This document shows positions 42,005-56,200 of a stretch of 64,000 nt of DNA, in pieces. The notes beneath the pieces are model-generated. The model had not been told where the DNA came from. It made no database searches and saw nothing but the letters and a program-made list of their open reading frames with translations. The stretch's first letter is position 1; each line of letters opens with the position of its first letter. Both the position numbers and the translations under genes were made by a program. The DNA lies in NCBI RefSeq assembly GCF_901709675.1, contig NC_051094.1, forward strand, positions 372,001 through 436,000, given 5' to 3'. The DNA is from Syngnathus acus. Its lineage: Eukaryota > Chordata > Actinopteri > Syngnathiformes > Syngnathidae.

Positions 42005-43829
42005 TTGCAGGGGATCGGGCACACGCAAGCATAGCGCGCGACAATACATCAAGCCAGATTCCCTCTCCGCTGTGAGACACACACACGCACAAAGCACACG
42101 CGGCGCTACGTTGTAGATGAATGTTATTGAGTTGGATTATTTTTTTTTTAACAGTAAGAAAGACCGATGGACGGACCCACCTGGGCAGAAATTGCAGTGC
42201 GCCACATATGGCACAGTTTGCTCTATGTACTGACAGCACAGCCCAATGTTTACAAAAGGCATAGAAATGAAGGCCAGCCTGACCGAGCCGGCGTGAGGGA
42301 GCTCGGGCGGGCGTCCCACAGGGCCACGGAAGATCTCTGGCTTTCCGTGCTCCAGAGGAGTTAGGTGATCTATATTCATTGGCTTGCTATGGCCAGGCCT
42401 GCTGTCACGGCCTGCCTGCCCACCCCCTCCCCATGGGGGACCAGGCACCGGTGTGTACTAGTAATGCATGCCTGTGTGTGTGTGTTTGTGTGTGTATACA
42501 CACTTGCCTCTGATGGCACTAATGCTGCCTGACAAAGACGAATGAAGCCAGACCACCCGCTTTGAGCAAGCGGAGCTCCGTCAGCCAGCATCAGGGACTA
42601 TTCTGCATAAAAATAAAACCAAAAACATACTGTAGCAAACAGTCAAGGAGGAGGAGGATTTAGAAGAAGTGAAGAGCATTGGTTAGAGCAGGCACGTCAC
42701 ACTCATTTTGGCGGCAAGTCACGTAGCTCTGAATGACTGGGAAAATAGTGGATGTCTATAATCAGGATTGAACCAATCAACATGTCGACTTTACTACCCA
42801 GCATCAGAAAACATTCATTGCTAATCTAGCATGTGGTCTGGAATTGGCCGATGGAGGACGTGAAAGCGGAAAGTTGTGATTTTAAAAACACCTTTGAGAA
42901 AGAAAAACGACAAGCAGGCTTCGTGGAGCGCTTCATCATTTCTATACACGTAGAAAGGAAACAAAAACGGTGTATGTGTCACGTGGATGTCATCTGTTAC
43001 AGTCGTCATCATAGTAATTGATTGGACGCTCTTTCTCGAAGATGGCGGCCCACTTTGCAGGGGAAAGACTCGTGAAGGAGAGAGGAAGGAAGGAAGGAAG
43101 GAAGGAAGGAAGGACAAGCGGGTGATTGCGCCAGTGATAATGGTGTCGGCCGGGCCGCCAATCAAAGAGGCCGTGATGATGACCACTTGTTTTGATGATG
43201 GATCCAAGCAATATTCCTTCGTTGTTTTGCGCTAACATCATGTGACAAAAGTTGTTGAGGTGCTTTGCACTCAGAGAGCATCAAGCTAATTCTCAACTGG
43301 CAACACACCAGCCCGCAAAGGTTGAGCTGTCCATTTTCTGCTATGCAGCGTATGATGTAACATGACATCCAAGTACCGTTAGCGATTTAGCTGACGAGGG
43401 TCACGGCTGAGCTAGCTGCTGCCTATTCCGCACGGTTTGGAGCGAGAGCTCAACCTAGACTAGTAGTTAGTTGCCAGCCAATCTGGGCAATTGATTCTTT
43501 TTTTTTTTTCCAATGTTTAAATGCAGGCTACTTCCTGGTTCATGGAGAATGACGTCACGGCTTTCTTACTCCATCTTACTCACCAGCCAAATTGGGGCAA
43601 TGGGAAAGAAACGGAAAGATAAATGGATTTATCATATTACACATGACGTGCGTCTTCCAAATTTGATTGAATGGACTGGCACTGGCTTTTGAAAAACAGC
43701 CAGCCTCCCATCTCTTTTCTTTCGTTCTGCTCGCAACACAGATGACAAAATGAGGACATTGTGATTTGAAAGCATCAAAACTCGCCCCCCTGCGGTCAGC
43801 CTTGTGTGTCAAATAGCAAAAGCGCGGCC

Positions 43830-43874
43830 GGCGGCAGCAGCGGCGGCGGCGTCAGCGCCGCCGCTGCTGCCGCC
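43830..43874. repeat. GC-rich perfect inverted repeat (19-bp arms, 7-nt loop)
   Basis: GGCGGCAGCAGCGGCGGCG at 43830-43848 is the exact reverse complement of CGCCGCCGCTGCTGCCGCC at 43856-43874. The loop is GCGTCAG. It sits in a locally CpG-rich patch within the gene-poor region. Confidence 0.9.
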
Positions 43875-44594
43875 GTGATTCAATGCGGGCAGCCAGCGAG
43901 ATGGCGGCGCGCTCCGGGGCGGCAGCGTGTTAAATGAAAGAGAACCAAGGTGAGATGATAACAACGACCCTGGTAAAACGTCCGCCTAGCGAACGCCTAT
44001 TTGTGTAGGAAATGAATGCATGTAGAGTGAGTGTCACGTCAGAGCACTCCAAGGATTCATGTCCATGAATGATGATTAGCAAATGATTCTATCAGCTTGT
44101 TAATAAATCATTTAGTGCCGCTTCGCGGGATCTGGGCTGGATTAGATGAGAAGAGGGTGGGGTGGGGGTGGGCTGTTCAGAACGTGAGCAAAAGAGGGAG
44201 GGAGTGGGGGGTGCTGGAGGTGGCTGCAGAAACACTAATGACACCCAAGGCCTCTTTGGGTGCTTTTACTTGAGATAGAAGATGTCATTGCTGCAGGTGC
44301 AATGCATCTTGGGACACCTTTCTTTCTCCAACGTCATCAATCCAATGACATATTTACAAGATAAACGCAACACAAGTGTTTGGCACGCTCAAACATGGCG
44401 AATACAAATTCTTGATTATTTGCATCACTGATTCATCCATTAGAAACCTTGCTTCATTCGATCATTTGATTTTCTTCGCCGTACAATGACAAGTGCAGCT
44501 GATGTGTTCGCAAACGTTGATCTGATATACGTCAACGCATAAAGGTTAGCTAATATCTGACACATCATACATATGATGACCACACCTTCCATAC

Positions 44595-44648
44595 CACCCT
44601 ACCCTACCCTACCCTACCCTACCCTACCCTACCCTACCCTACCCTACC
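44595..44648. repeat. (CCCTA)n pentamer array
   Basis: About eleven CCCTA/ACCCT units. It differs from the telomeric CCCTAA hexamer by one base per unit. Confidence 0.93.
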
Positions 44649-47616
44649 GGTTCCATTGACGAACGCTAAAGTCACGCTCCCAAGCTGGAAATGGAACAAA
44701 AGCTTCAAAGCCCTGCAGTCAAATAACTTTGAGATGTTGCCGCCCGCGCCTTCAAATATGTCTCCGAGACCGTGTCGAACCCGCAGAACCTGAAGGCTCG
44801 TCTGCGCCAAAGCGGCGATGCAACCATTAACCCACCCGCCTGGAGTGAGGGGAGAGGAGATGCTTACGCCCGTAGGCTGATTACTGATGACCATTTTACT
44901 GCCGACTCGGCTAAAACCGCGGAGGCTCAAGGTGGGCCGCTTGGACGTGATTGTGCAGATTGGATTGCAGACGAGGCTACGCTACGGGGTTCATTCCGAG
45001 CCCACTCGGGCCAAAGTGTGCGCTATTATCTTATTTTCTCATGGGGGGGAAAAGTCCATGAGGGAAGAGGCCCAAATATGACATCACGTGTTGGGATTCC
45101 CTCACATTAAAAAGAAGAAGAAGAAGAAGAAAAAAAAAAGCGCTTAACCGCCTTTGAATGACTGCAGGTGAAAGGTCAAAGGAGCCTGGAGCCACTTGCT
45201 GTTAGTAGATGCAAGTTTGTGTACTCATGAAGTCAAAATTGCTGATTTGACTTTTAATCCACTGTGCCAGTGTGTGTGTGTGTGTGTGTGTATATATAAA
45301 GCCACTGTGACAATACTAAAATCCATTTCTGTATGTTTGCTTGTCCCCTCGAGGTAGTTGATGGTTTCATAGCCTGCCCGCTTATTGCCTGGGCGCTACA
45401 GTGCAGCGCGCACATGCTCGGCCGTGCCGTAATGAACTTGCCGTTTATTGCTTTGGCAGTCAAAGCAAAGAGGCCACTTCCCATCTTCAAGCCTCTGCTG
45501 CCAGTGTGAAAGGGCCTCCTTCAAATGGCATGTTCAAACATTTGCAGAGAATCAGTCAGTACGACTTGACACCTCCTTGATACACATTCTGCTTCACGAT
45601 ATTCCCTCATTGAAATAGATCAGTGGGGGAATAAGAAATGCCAGAGCGGTGCGTCTTCTGATCAGCAGCCACCTCCTCCCACGCCACACCAGATCAATAA
45701 TCATTAACAACATCACTATATATGTCATGTTAATTACACACAGTACATAGCATTTGCAAAGCATCACATGTAGGGGATGCTCAAATGTTTGCCGTCATCG
45801 ATTGTTCCTTCTTTGATGAATGTACACTCCATTTGTGTGCTCGTCGAAGGAGAACTGGGATTGCAACATAAACATGCGAGTCCTGGCCCTGTCTTTATGT
45901 GTGTGTGTGTGTCTCCACCCTAATTGGCCTCCACCCTCCCTGCCATGCTCACACACACACACACGTGCACGCACGCACACTATAGCTGCCAGGCAGGCAG
46001 GGTGGAATTACCAGAGATATGCTTCAACTTGCCCGTCCGCATTCCCCCTAGGAAACCATGGCAACCTATCCATAGCATATGTGATGTGCCGGCTCACCTT
46101 TGAAGGCGCCGCAGCAGTGCAGTGCCCATCAGAGGAGTACAGGCGGGGACTGAAGGCGGCAGCGGCGGCAGCGCTGGAGCCACTCCACATCCTTCACGGG
46201 CTGAATAGGGTCAAGCCTGCATGGCAACAATCTCCTCTTCCTTTGTGCTGCTTGGGCATTCTTAAAAAGAAACCAGGGGAGCATAAAACTCATTCACTCG
46301 CTCACCCACTCACTTGTGCACATGCACGCTCTCGCCTCACACACACACACACACACACACACATGCCCCCCCCCCCCCCACACACACACAGCTGCAGAAT
46401 GTGAAGGTCTTATGGGAATGGAAGGGTAAGTGCAAAGCAACCTCAAAGTGACCCTTGCCTGAATTAAAGTGCATGCTCGCGCTATGTACACACAAAAGAG
46501 GGACGCCGAGGAATATTGCAGCATTCCAAGAAAATTCACACGAGGAAAAGTGTAAGAAGGCCTCAGGAACTGGACAGTTAACATACTTGGACAAGTTGTA
46601 CAAATGTGAATTGAGAAGAGAAAAAAAAAAGGTATTTGTCAATCCTACAGTCAACGGTACTTTTTTTCAATGAGGGTTTGTTTTGTATTTGGTGCCACCT
46701 CGTCACAGACACTCAGGTACCTAAAAACATATATTTAAAAACCCCCACAAGAATGTATCCTTAAAAAACCTTGTTTCTCCATGCTTGATGTGTTAGCTTC
46801 TACGAAAAAGATTAGACTGATCTAGCTATTATAGTAAGCGCCTGATAGTACAAAGTTTTGCTGCTGTTGAGTCACAGCCAAATTGCGGACTGGACAGAGA
46901 GATGCTCCACTTCCCAGCACTCTAAAATGCATCACATGAGCTGTGTTTGTGTTCAACATGGAGGTGCGGTGCAGAAGGCAGTCTTTGGGTCAGCTTACAC
47001 ATTTCTGCCTCTCATTTGCCAGCTCTCTCCTCACTCAATTATTCATACACTAAAACATCCTCCCCTCGCCCGCAGCAGAGAAGGAGCGCTAGGTGGCTAC
47101 TTGGGGGAGGGCACCTTGGAGAAACTTGGAGCCAGGCTGGAAAAGGAGCACCTGTCACTCACTCACTCACCATCTTGCATTATCTCCTAGAAGCTATCTG
47201 GTTGCGTGCACTGTACACTCACACACGTGCATGTACACTCATTACACCCCCCCCCCCCTCGCCGATGAAAGCATGGAGGCACGCTCAAGGAAGCTTTGCC
47301 TGAACAATGCTGGCACAACTGCTGTGTAAGCATTAGCATAGTAATGGTGTCTCCAGCACAGGGTCAGGAACAGCTCTTATGTTATTAGAACCACACCAGG
47401 TGCCTTAAATCTAAAAATGACCCTATTCTGCCTCACTGGCTGGGGGGCTCAAAGCAACATTTTATATGCAGAAGGAAGGGCCTGCTGATATTCATGGAAA
47501 TGGACCACGTAAAAAAAGGAATTTACATCTTATTATTAATAGCTTCTTTGGACCATCTGTCCACATGCAGACTGGGTTTTGGGACGGTGAAACCTACGAA
47601 ACATGGAGCGGACGCA

Positions 47617-47712
47617 TTTATTTATTTATTTATTAAGTTTAAGCTATTGTCAGCACTAGTTATTGTTAAATAATTTGTAACAAATAAACGATAAATAAAT
47701 AAATAAATAAAT
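47617..47712. repeat. Inverted pair of (ATTT)n and (AAAT)n microsatellites
   Basis: TTTATTTATTTATTTATT at the left and AAATAAATAAATAAATAA at the right flank about 60 bp of AT-rich sequence. The two can pair into an AT-rich hairpin. Confidence 0.75.
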
Positions 47713-49602
47713 CACATTGGGGCTGTCCAGTTGTCAACCATCCAATCAATGGATATTTGGAACCTCGCGAAGAACCCATCTGAGACATATTTAATTGAAT
47801 TGTTTGATTTAAAGAAGGCTTCATGCCTCACTATAAGGCAGCGGAAGCATGTGACTTTTCCCACCCAATCAGCAAAGGTAAAAGAGTTCAAAAAAATCAA
47901 ACAATAATTGAAGTTTAGAAAACAAAATATAGTCGATGTGCGCTATAAATAGCATTCTTATGTCAATGACTGACAAGCTCTTTGGACATGGCTATTTCTA
48001 TGCTTATGAAGGAGCGTGCAAGCACTTCTCCCAAGGGTGAGGCTGCCAATGACCTATTTCCCACAATGCACTCCGATGGCCTCAAGGCAATAAGGGTGTT
48101 GGCTGCGTCGCGAGTGAGGGAGGGAGGGAGGGAGCTTGCCCCTCCCACCCCGGTGCCTGCCCTCTGACATCATTGCCTCATTCCCATTCTTTTGTCTTTG
48201 GAAATTCAAGACATGAGGAGAAGTTGCCAAAAAGTGACTTTTCATGGAGACCAAGATCATGAAGGTCATGAAAAAGAAGGTTAAGAAAGAGCTGAGGAGT
48301 TCAATCAAGCTACTGTTTGGAGGAAACTTTACAAATCTCCTTAGCCATCCATTCGATTGTCTACAATATCTCAGCTGGTGAGTGGCGCTAAATACACAAA
48401 TGAAGCCACACAAGCCTTTAAATGTGTCACATTCAAGTGATGAGTGGATTCCATACTCAGACCTCCAAAGAAGCCTTTGATTTATGTGTACAAGTCGAAT
48501 CACAAATGGCCACGTCCGCCTTTCTCGCTGCTTTGTTCAATGTCCCCGGCCGGCCTGGCGTTATTAAATGAGCTATTATAGGAGCGGTAATTTTATCATT
48601 GAATTCCTGGGCCTGCCAGGCCAGTCTTTCATTGGGATTATATTAACAATTAAAGTGAGGCTGTGACTGATAAATTAGAGGGCACCTTTTAATTCACTCA
48701 GCAAAAAAGGGAATTGAAAATGTAACCACACACACACACAAGTGCAAAGGGGAGGAGATGAGAGCACCCAATGACAAGCATCTTTGTTGATGTCTCAGGT
48801 GAATGACAAACTACAGGACATGGACAGAGGACACCTTGACCCGCGCTCGCTCCACTTTGACGTGCGCCGTCAATTTATGCAACACTCCTGCTAATTGAAT
48901 TGTGTTCCAGATGCAATTAACCGTGGCAGATTCACACCCATTGGCTGACGGGACTGGAAGCTTAAAGCAAACACTTTCTGATTTGGGCCAATTTCTAATC
49001 TCCTTTTTTCTCCCCAAGGAAGAGAGAGAGCGAGACAGATGGATGAGTGGGGTAGAAAGAAATATCTCAAACGTTGGTGTGCTGAATGGACACTAAGAAA
49101 GAAAAAGAGAAACGAGCAACTTTCATTGAGAGGAGGAAAAAAGCATGAAATACAGACTAGCCCAAAGCCAGCCAGCCCTGAAAATGGCTTAATGATGATA
49201 ATGAGTGTTATTACCAAAATGGTGGTCTGCCAGTACAATCATCTTAACTGTCCAATACAAAAGAGAGGGGGGGGAGCATTCAAGAGTGGTGTTGTGTGTG
49301 TAACTGTGTGTGTGTGTGTCTGTGTGTGCATGCGTGCGTGTATCCGTGTGTGTCTGTGTGTGAGCGTACAGTAGTGCTGTTTGGTAGATGAACTGGCATT
49401 AGCAATGCAGTGGAAAGGGAGCAAGGCCCGGCCCGGCCCGGCCCGGCCCGGCCCAGCTTGAAGGGAGCAGGTGAAAGCTCACTTTTTCATTCATTTCCCC
49501 TCCCGCTCCGGCCCATTGTTGGCGTCCTCACACATGGCAGAGGCGCAAAGAAAAGATCCTATTATTCCGGCCCCAGCCTGTTCTCCTCGTTGATGCTTTC
49601 AA

Positions 49603-49640
49603 GGGGGGGGGAGGTGGGGGGAGGGGGGGGGGGGGGGGGG
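49603..49640 (+). repeat. Poly-G tract, G-quadruplex-prone
   Basis: Runs of 6 to 19 G separated by single A or T bases, about 38 bp. It comfortably fits the pattern of four G-runs with short loops. Confidence 0.8.
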
Positions 49641-52290
49641 AATATTCTGATGGAAAGCAGGCCTCAGTGGCAGCCGAGCAGTTGTGTGCCAGCTGAAAAG
49701 AGGTCGTCAGGCTGAAGCAGCGCCGGTGCCCACCACCTGCCGAGCCCCTTTCTCCCTTCATCGGGCTCGGCCTCGCTTTCTGGGCTTTTCTCCCTGACAA
49801 GCACTCTGTGACTCAGCAATCCAGGTTCAATTCAGGGATGGGGGTGGACATAAAAGACCGAAAAGATTCATTTGGTGAGCGGGAGAGTCGGTCAGGGTAG
49901 GCGCTTTCACTACTTTGTGTTATATCCCCAGGGCTAAAAGCGACACCTGGTCGAAGAACAAATCATCTTTTCCCATTGAAATGAATGGAAATGCCGCTAA
50001 TCTGTTCCGGCCTTCAATATATCTTTTCCATAAAAATGAGGGTTGGCTCCACCATCCTAACCCTGCCCAAAAAAAAAAGGGTTTTCAAATATTTTCAAAA
50101 TGGTCCATAGGGTATTGAAGAACGACCAGCAGCCTTGACATGCATACGTTGCGCTTTTTGCATCATTTCCTTCGCAATGAGATCAAGTTGGTGCAGTACA
50201 GTGGAAAATATCTTGAGCAGTTCACTCAGCCTTGCCCTGCTTTGGCCTTGTCTTCATGTCTTTACACAGGCCTCCCGAATATTAGATCAGCTATTGATGC
50301 GCAGAGTGTACTCTGCCGTCCGTCCATCAATACCGATGGCTTATTGATGAAGAAGTTGTAGCGCTGCCGCCAACGTGAGGCCGGCGCATTCGGGGGGGGG
50401 GGGGGCATCTGCGCGTGTTGAAATAATGAGCCGGGGTCGGAGGGGGGTTCCGAAGCAAAAGTGTTGTCATCTGTACGTGTGCGCACACACGCACAGCCAA
50501 AGAAAAATCAATGAAAGGCAACACAAATGGAGATATATATCCATGGCCCGCAGCGCTGCACTTTAGTACCGAGACACGTGTCGGCCCAGTGGGACGGACG
50601 GCACGTTGCGCTTCTCCCCAAGGAGGAGAGAACCGAGAAGACAGTTAACTAAGTGGAGGGAGGGAGGTAGTGAGCGAGGGAGGGAGGGAGGGAGGGAGGG
50701 GCTGCCAGATGACCAACAGGAACAAGGATCCCTCGTCTCTTTACCAGGAGATGACTTTCTTGAAGGCTACCTACCATCCCTCCCTCCCTCCCTCCCTCCC
50801 TCCCAGTTCCCCCATGATTATTTTCCAACATGAAACAAATGAGAGAAGGCAATGGTATTGGTTGCCATTTGTCAGTGTTTTTTGTGTGTACATGTAGTAT
50901 CTTGTACAAGTAAATGTGTGTTAGTGCATGTGATCACCATTCTAATTATATTCAGTTCAGTTCCCTCTGCAAAAAATAGACATTCTGTCATCGCATACTA
51001 GGCCTCTTTAATTGAAGGTCCAATTAAATTGCCTCACAAGCATGTTATAAATTTGGAATGTGCATCGCAGTGCCCCGCCCCCCCATTGGTCATATTCATT
51101 GTGCCAGACATCTAAGTATCGCCACTAGTCTGATACAATTCTCAAGCAGATGAAACAAACTCAGCATGTCAAAGAGTAACACAAAGCCAGTGAAGAAGAC
51201 AAGGCCAGAACCCGTCCGCCCAATATCAGCACAAAGGAAGAGGTCATCTGGCATGGGAGATAACCATGGGTGTGGGCCCCCTCCAAATTGGGTGTGCGCG
51301 CGTGCGTACCATTTGCGAGCAGACGTTGTCCATCTCTGGCCAGGCCAGGCCAGGCCAGGAACAACATCCACATTCCTCAGATGATAGCGAGACAAGCAGA
51401 GGCAAGTCTGGACCCACCTGGGCAGAGAGCCTGGTGAATTCCACTCATGCTCACTAGGCAGACTGGGATAAGGAAAGCAAGAGGGGGTTACTTTGAACAA
51501 CACTTTGTCTCCGGCATGCCTAGCCAGCCCAAAAAGCACTTGAATCGACTGACTTGGCGTTGGCGATTGCAGGGCTGGGCTGGGCTGGGCTGGGTAAGGC
51601 AAACGGCACCCGCACTATTGTGTTTCCTTCGGGGTCATTTAACATGTGACGCCTGGAAGGGCAGAGAGCATTACTAAATAGCTGTGCCATCTCTCCCCCC
51701 AGAAACATGACCTTAGTGGTGAAGGCTGATATCATGAACCGACTCAAAACACTCAAATCAATGAAATGCTCTCCACAGCATTAAAACAAACAAACAAAAA
51801 AGGGGTTAAATCAATAGCAATCTGACCACCTCAAACGGAATGATTATGGTCGTCGTTTATTAACTTAACAGCTTTATTGAAATAAACCAAAGGTTGACTG
51901 TAGAGATTTGAATACCAGTTATGCAATATTGTAAATGAATGGTTAACAACATGAAAATAATACAACATGAATATCAATGAAATAGTTGAGTCATGAGTAA
52001 GTCAACTGAGATAAGTCGAGAGGTTTCTAATAAACACAAATAACTGTCCTTTGGGACACAACATTGGGTACCCTGTTGTGTCCCAAAGGGCAGACCAAAA
52101 AAATTGTAAAAAAGGGGTGGAAGGATTGCAGAGCATGAGCTTGGAAGTTAATAAAGTGGCTCTCGTCACATCAAACTACAGTTGAACTCACTGGTATCTT
52201 TGATAAGGGTTCATTTAAATACCCGAGTAGGGCGTGAGCATGTGCTTTTGCAAACGTGTTTACCGTCGGGCTGGAGGAGGGGAAGGAAAG

Positions 52291-52799
<509 letters not shown>

Positions 52800-53237
52800 C
52801 TTGAGGTGGCCTGGAAAAGGACCTTTTGTTTACCTCAGCTGGTTCTGCCTTCAATCAAGAAGGTTGCAGGAGATCATGAATGAAACAAGGGTCATGAAAA
52901 CAATCTGGCTGGCGGGCGGGCGCTCTTTTACCTTTTAAAAGTATGTTGAGTTTGCTTAACATCTTTCAACTTGTATGAATTGTTGTTTGTGCTAACAGAC
53001 AGCTACGTATTTCAAAAAGAAAAATCGAAGAATAGTGCCGCCACCACCGTAATCGCTATTGCAGTGTTTTGGTGGCCGGCAGCGTTCTGTTCACGCCAAA
53101 CAACCATTTTTAGTCACTTCAGCCAGGTGTTTGGGAGATTGCTTTTGCAAAATGTTGCTCAAAAGATGGGGATCAGTCAACAAGCAACAGGTTTGGTTTT
53201 CAATCAAGCTTTTAATGAAAAGATTGTAAAATAACAG

Positions 53238-56200
53238 TTTATTTGCCTCAATGCTGTACATTAAGACTGCAAGGTTATGAATGCTGAGGTCAGCTGTATT
53301 ACACTTTATGACACTTGAGTTTTTGCGAGCCCCTTGGCAATGCACGGCGGCGGCAGACCTGAATACGAGAGCTCTGTGACAAGTGAGCGGACATGAAGGG
53401 AGAGAGAGACCGCCCGCCCAAGCCCCACCTGGGTGCTGCCCACAAAGCCGCGCAGGAAACCACCTTAAATACTGATGTGTGCGTTGCGTGTCATCGGGCA
53501 AGTCTAGACTATCTGTGTTTGCACGGGCAGGAAGCCCAGTTGTGCGCACTTTGACAGCGGGAAAGCTTTTCATGCTTCATTAGTCATCAAGAAAGGCCCT
53601 ACGTGTGCGTGCGGACGTTACACAGTTTCTCAGGCCGCAGACCCTGATACATTATTGAGCACTTTGTCCCAAGAAAACAAACCAAAAGCAAGTCAACGGC
53701 TAGTTTCGCTAACAGGTTTTAGCGGCTAGTCATGGCTTTCTGGAAACAGCCACAAACCCATGTAGATACCAAAATAATCACTATTTTGGGCATGGGTGGA
53801 CGGAAAAAGAACATAAGGTGTAATAGAGTACAAGAGCACATTTGTGTAAACATTGAAAGAGGTATTTTGGTGTCGAGTCAACGGACGTACAGAAAATACT
53901 GAAATGTAAAATGCACTGGCAGATATGGCGGAGTTAAAAAAAAGTAGCGCTTTGGGCGTAAGAGCGATAAAGCGAGGGACGATAAAGCTTAAGACGAGCT
54001 TTGAGGGCCCTTTTCGTTACTCTTAAGACTGCCTTTGGTTTAGTCTGAATGGCAAAAGCTAGTATGCCAGCTAAGCTAACAAAGCTAACATTTTGAAAAC
54101 CTTGGGCTACTTTTCCACTGGACCGAAAACCATGCCATTTTGGAATGCATCCGACAGGCTGACGTGCTAACAAACTCAAATAAATAACGCAGGTAGACGG
54201 TGTCCTCCGTTTTACTTCAATGGACTCAGCCCGTTAGCTGAGCGGGTACCGAAACGATAGTAGCTGCAGGTACCACCGTGTTGTCATGGAAAAAGGGGCC
54301 TAACTACCAAACTTCAAGGTCCAGTTTTCCTTACTTTGTGTAATGTGTTTTTCTCTTAAAGCTTTTGTAACACTGCATAAAGAAAAGTTATTTCCACCAA
54401 ACACAAGTAAGAGATGAGGTACGACTCGAGTGAGGGAAGTGTCTGTTAAGCGGGAAGTGATATGAAAGCACCTCGGGCCGAGCCGGAGCTTTTGAAAAAC
54501 ATACAAAGTGCACTTCGTAAAGCTATCTCACCCTATGGTTCTGTAAGAATAAAAAAAAAACTCAGACGGAACTAACATGTTAAAGACGCAGGTGTGGTTT
54601 AAAATGAGAAAAATATTCTCAGCAATTAAAAAGAGTGGATGATGTGTATGTCGTTGCTTATGTTTTGGTAGGTCATTTAATGGCAGATGCAAGGCAACAC
54701 CCAGGAAGAGCGAGTTCAAAAAATAATAATAATAATACAGTGGCCTCCAATTGCATCGCAGCTCACGATGCTTTCTGTGACAACATACGGTTGGAGAAAA
54801 GAAAACACCCGCCGAAAAATACATGAACTAAAACTTGGTAGACATTCAGGTGTGAGTGACAAATTGGATATTGACCATCCATTTAAAAAAAAAAAAAAAA
54901 AAATTCATAATCCCAGAAAAGATCACAGAATGCAGTAAATGGCTGTTCTCGCATTTTTTTGATTCCCAGCTTGAAATCCTCAAAAAACATTCAAGAAAAA
55001 AAGAAAGAAAAGAAAATAGGGGGTCCTGCCTTCACCCCAGTCTCACACTTTGAGCAAATATTCTTTGCAGGGTTGAGGGCAGGACCGCAAATAAATACAT
55101 TCATCACTGACATTTGATTAAAAAAAACAAAACTAAACACCATCAATAAGTGTTTGCACCAACTTTGTAAGGAGGCTCAGCCAGCCAGAGGTTTGTGCTG
55201 CTTTGACCCACACAACACCGGCAGCTTAAAAAAACAACAACCAAATAAATCAAGAAACAAAGCAAGGAGAAAAAACATTCACAGTTAAGACTAGCAGATT
55301 ATTCTCGTGTACATGCAGAGGACCAAATCAAAAGCTACCAACAACCTGATGTGATTATCATTAAAAAAAAAAAGAAAAGAAAAAAAAAAAACCCCAAAAA
55401 AGCGTGCGACCTCGCCCCCGGCCGGCCCCTCCCACTACTGAAGAGCGAGCGCCAGGAGGCCGTCGGTCGTCAAGTGCATGTGGGCAAACACGGATATGCA
55501 CCACACGCAGCCCCACTAAACAAACACATCAAGGATGCACTGCCCACCCCCCAGACAGGCCAGAGGGCATGAGGGGGAGTTCGGGGTCACCCCAAAAGCC
55601 AGCTGGCAGAGGGTGCATCGAAAAGCAAACATGCTCCTCCCCCTCATTGAATATGCAGCAGTCCGAGCCCACGCTTTTGCTTTGGCAGCAGCGAGAGGAA
55701 GAAAGAAAGAAAGACGCAAAACAAACAGAAAACAACTCTGACTGGCCTTGACTTGAGGTCTGTAAAAACTGGAAAAGTTTGTAAACAATGAGATAAATAC
55801 ATATGTTTCTCTCTCTCTCTCTCTCTCTTTTTTTTCTTTTCCTCGAGCCACACATGGTTCCATAGTCATTCAAATGTGCTTTGGTTTAAAAAATAGTTTG
55901 TGGATTTTGGGTATGAGCTTTTCTTTTTTTAGGTCTTTGTACAACTTTGCAACTATTCATGAACATAGTGCGTTATCGACTAAAATGTAGACGTGTTTGA
56001 GCTGCCTCACCTTTTGTCAAGGCTCTTTGTGTTAGTTGAAAACACCCCCCCCCCCCCACCCTTTTGTTTTATGTATGAAACTAGTGTTTTGCTTTCTTCT
56101 CCCCACCCATCATTAAAATACAGAGAAATTGATACAATACTATGTCTTACAAATGTAGCTGAGAGCCTGCATTCACAGATGCAGAACTATCCCTGAAGTA

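Noticed and set aside
44772-45110. A 112-aa ORF and its antisense partner as a possible gene
   Set aside because: No recognisable domain, no splice context and no conserved start. Moderately GC-rich DNA easily keeps such frames open.
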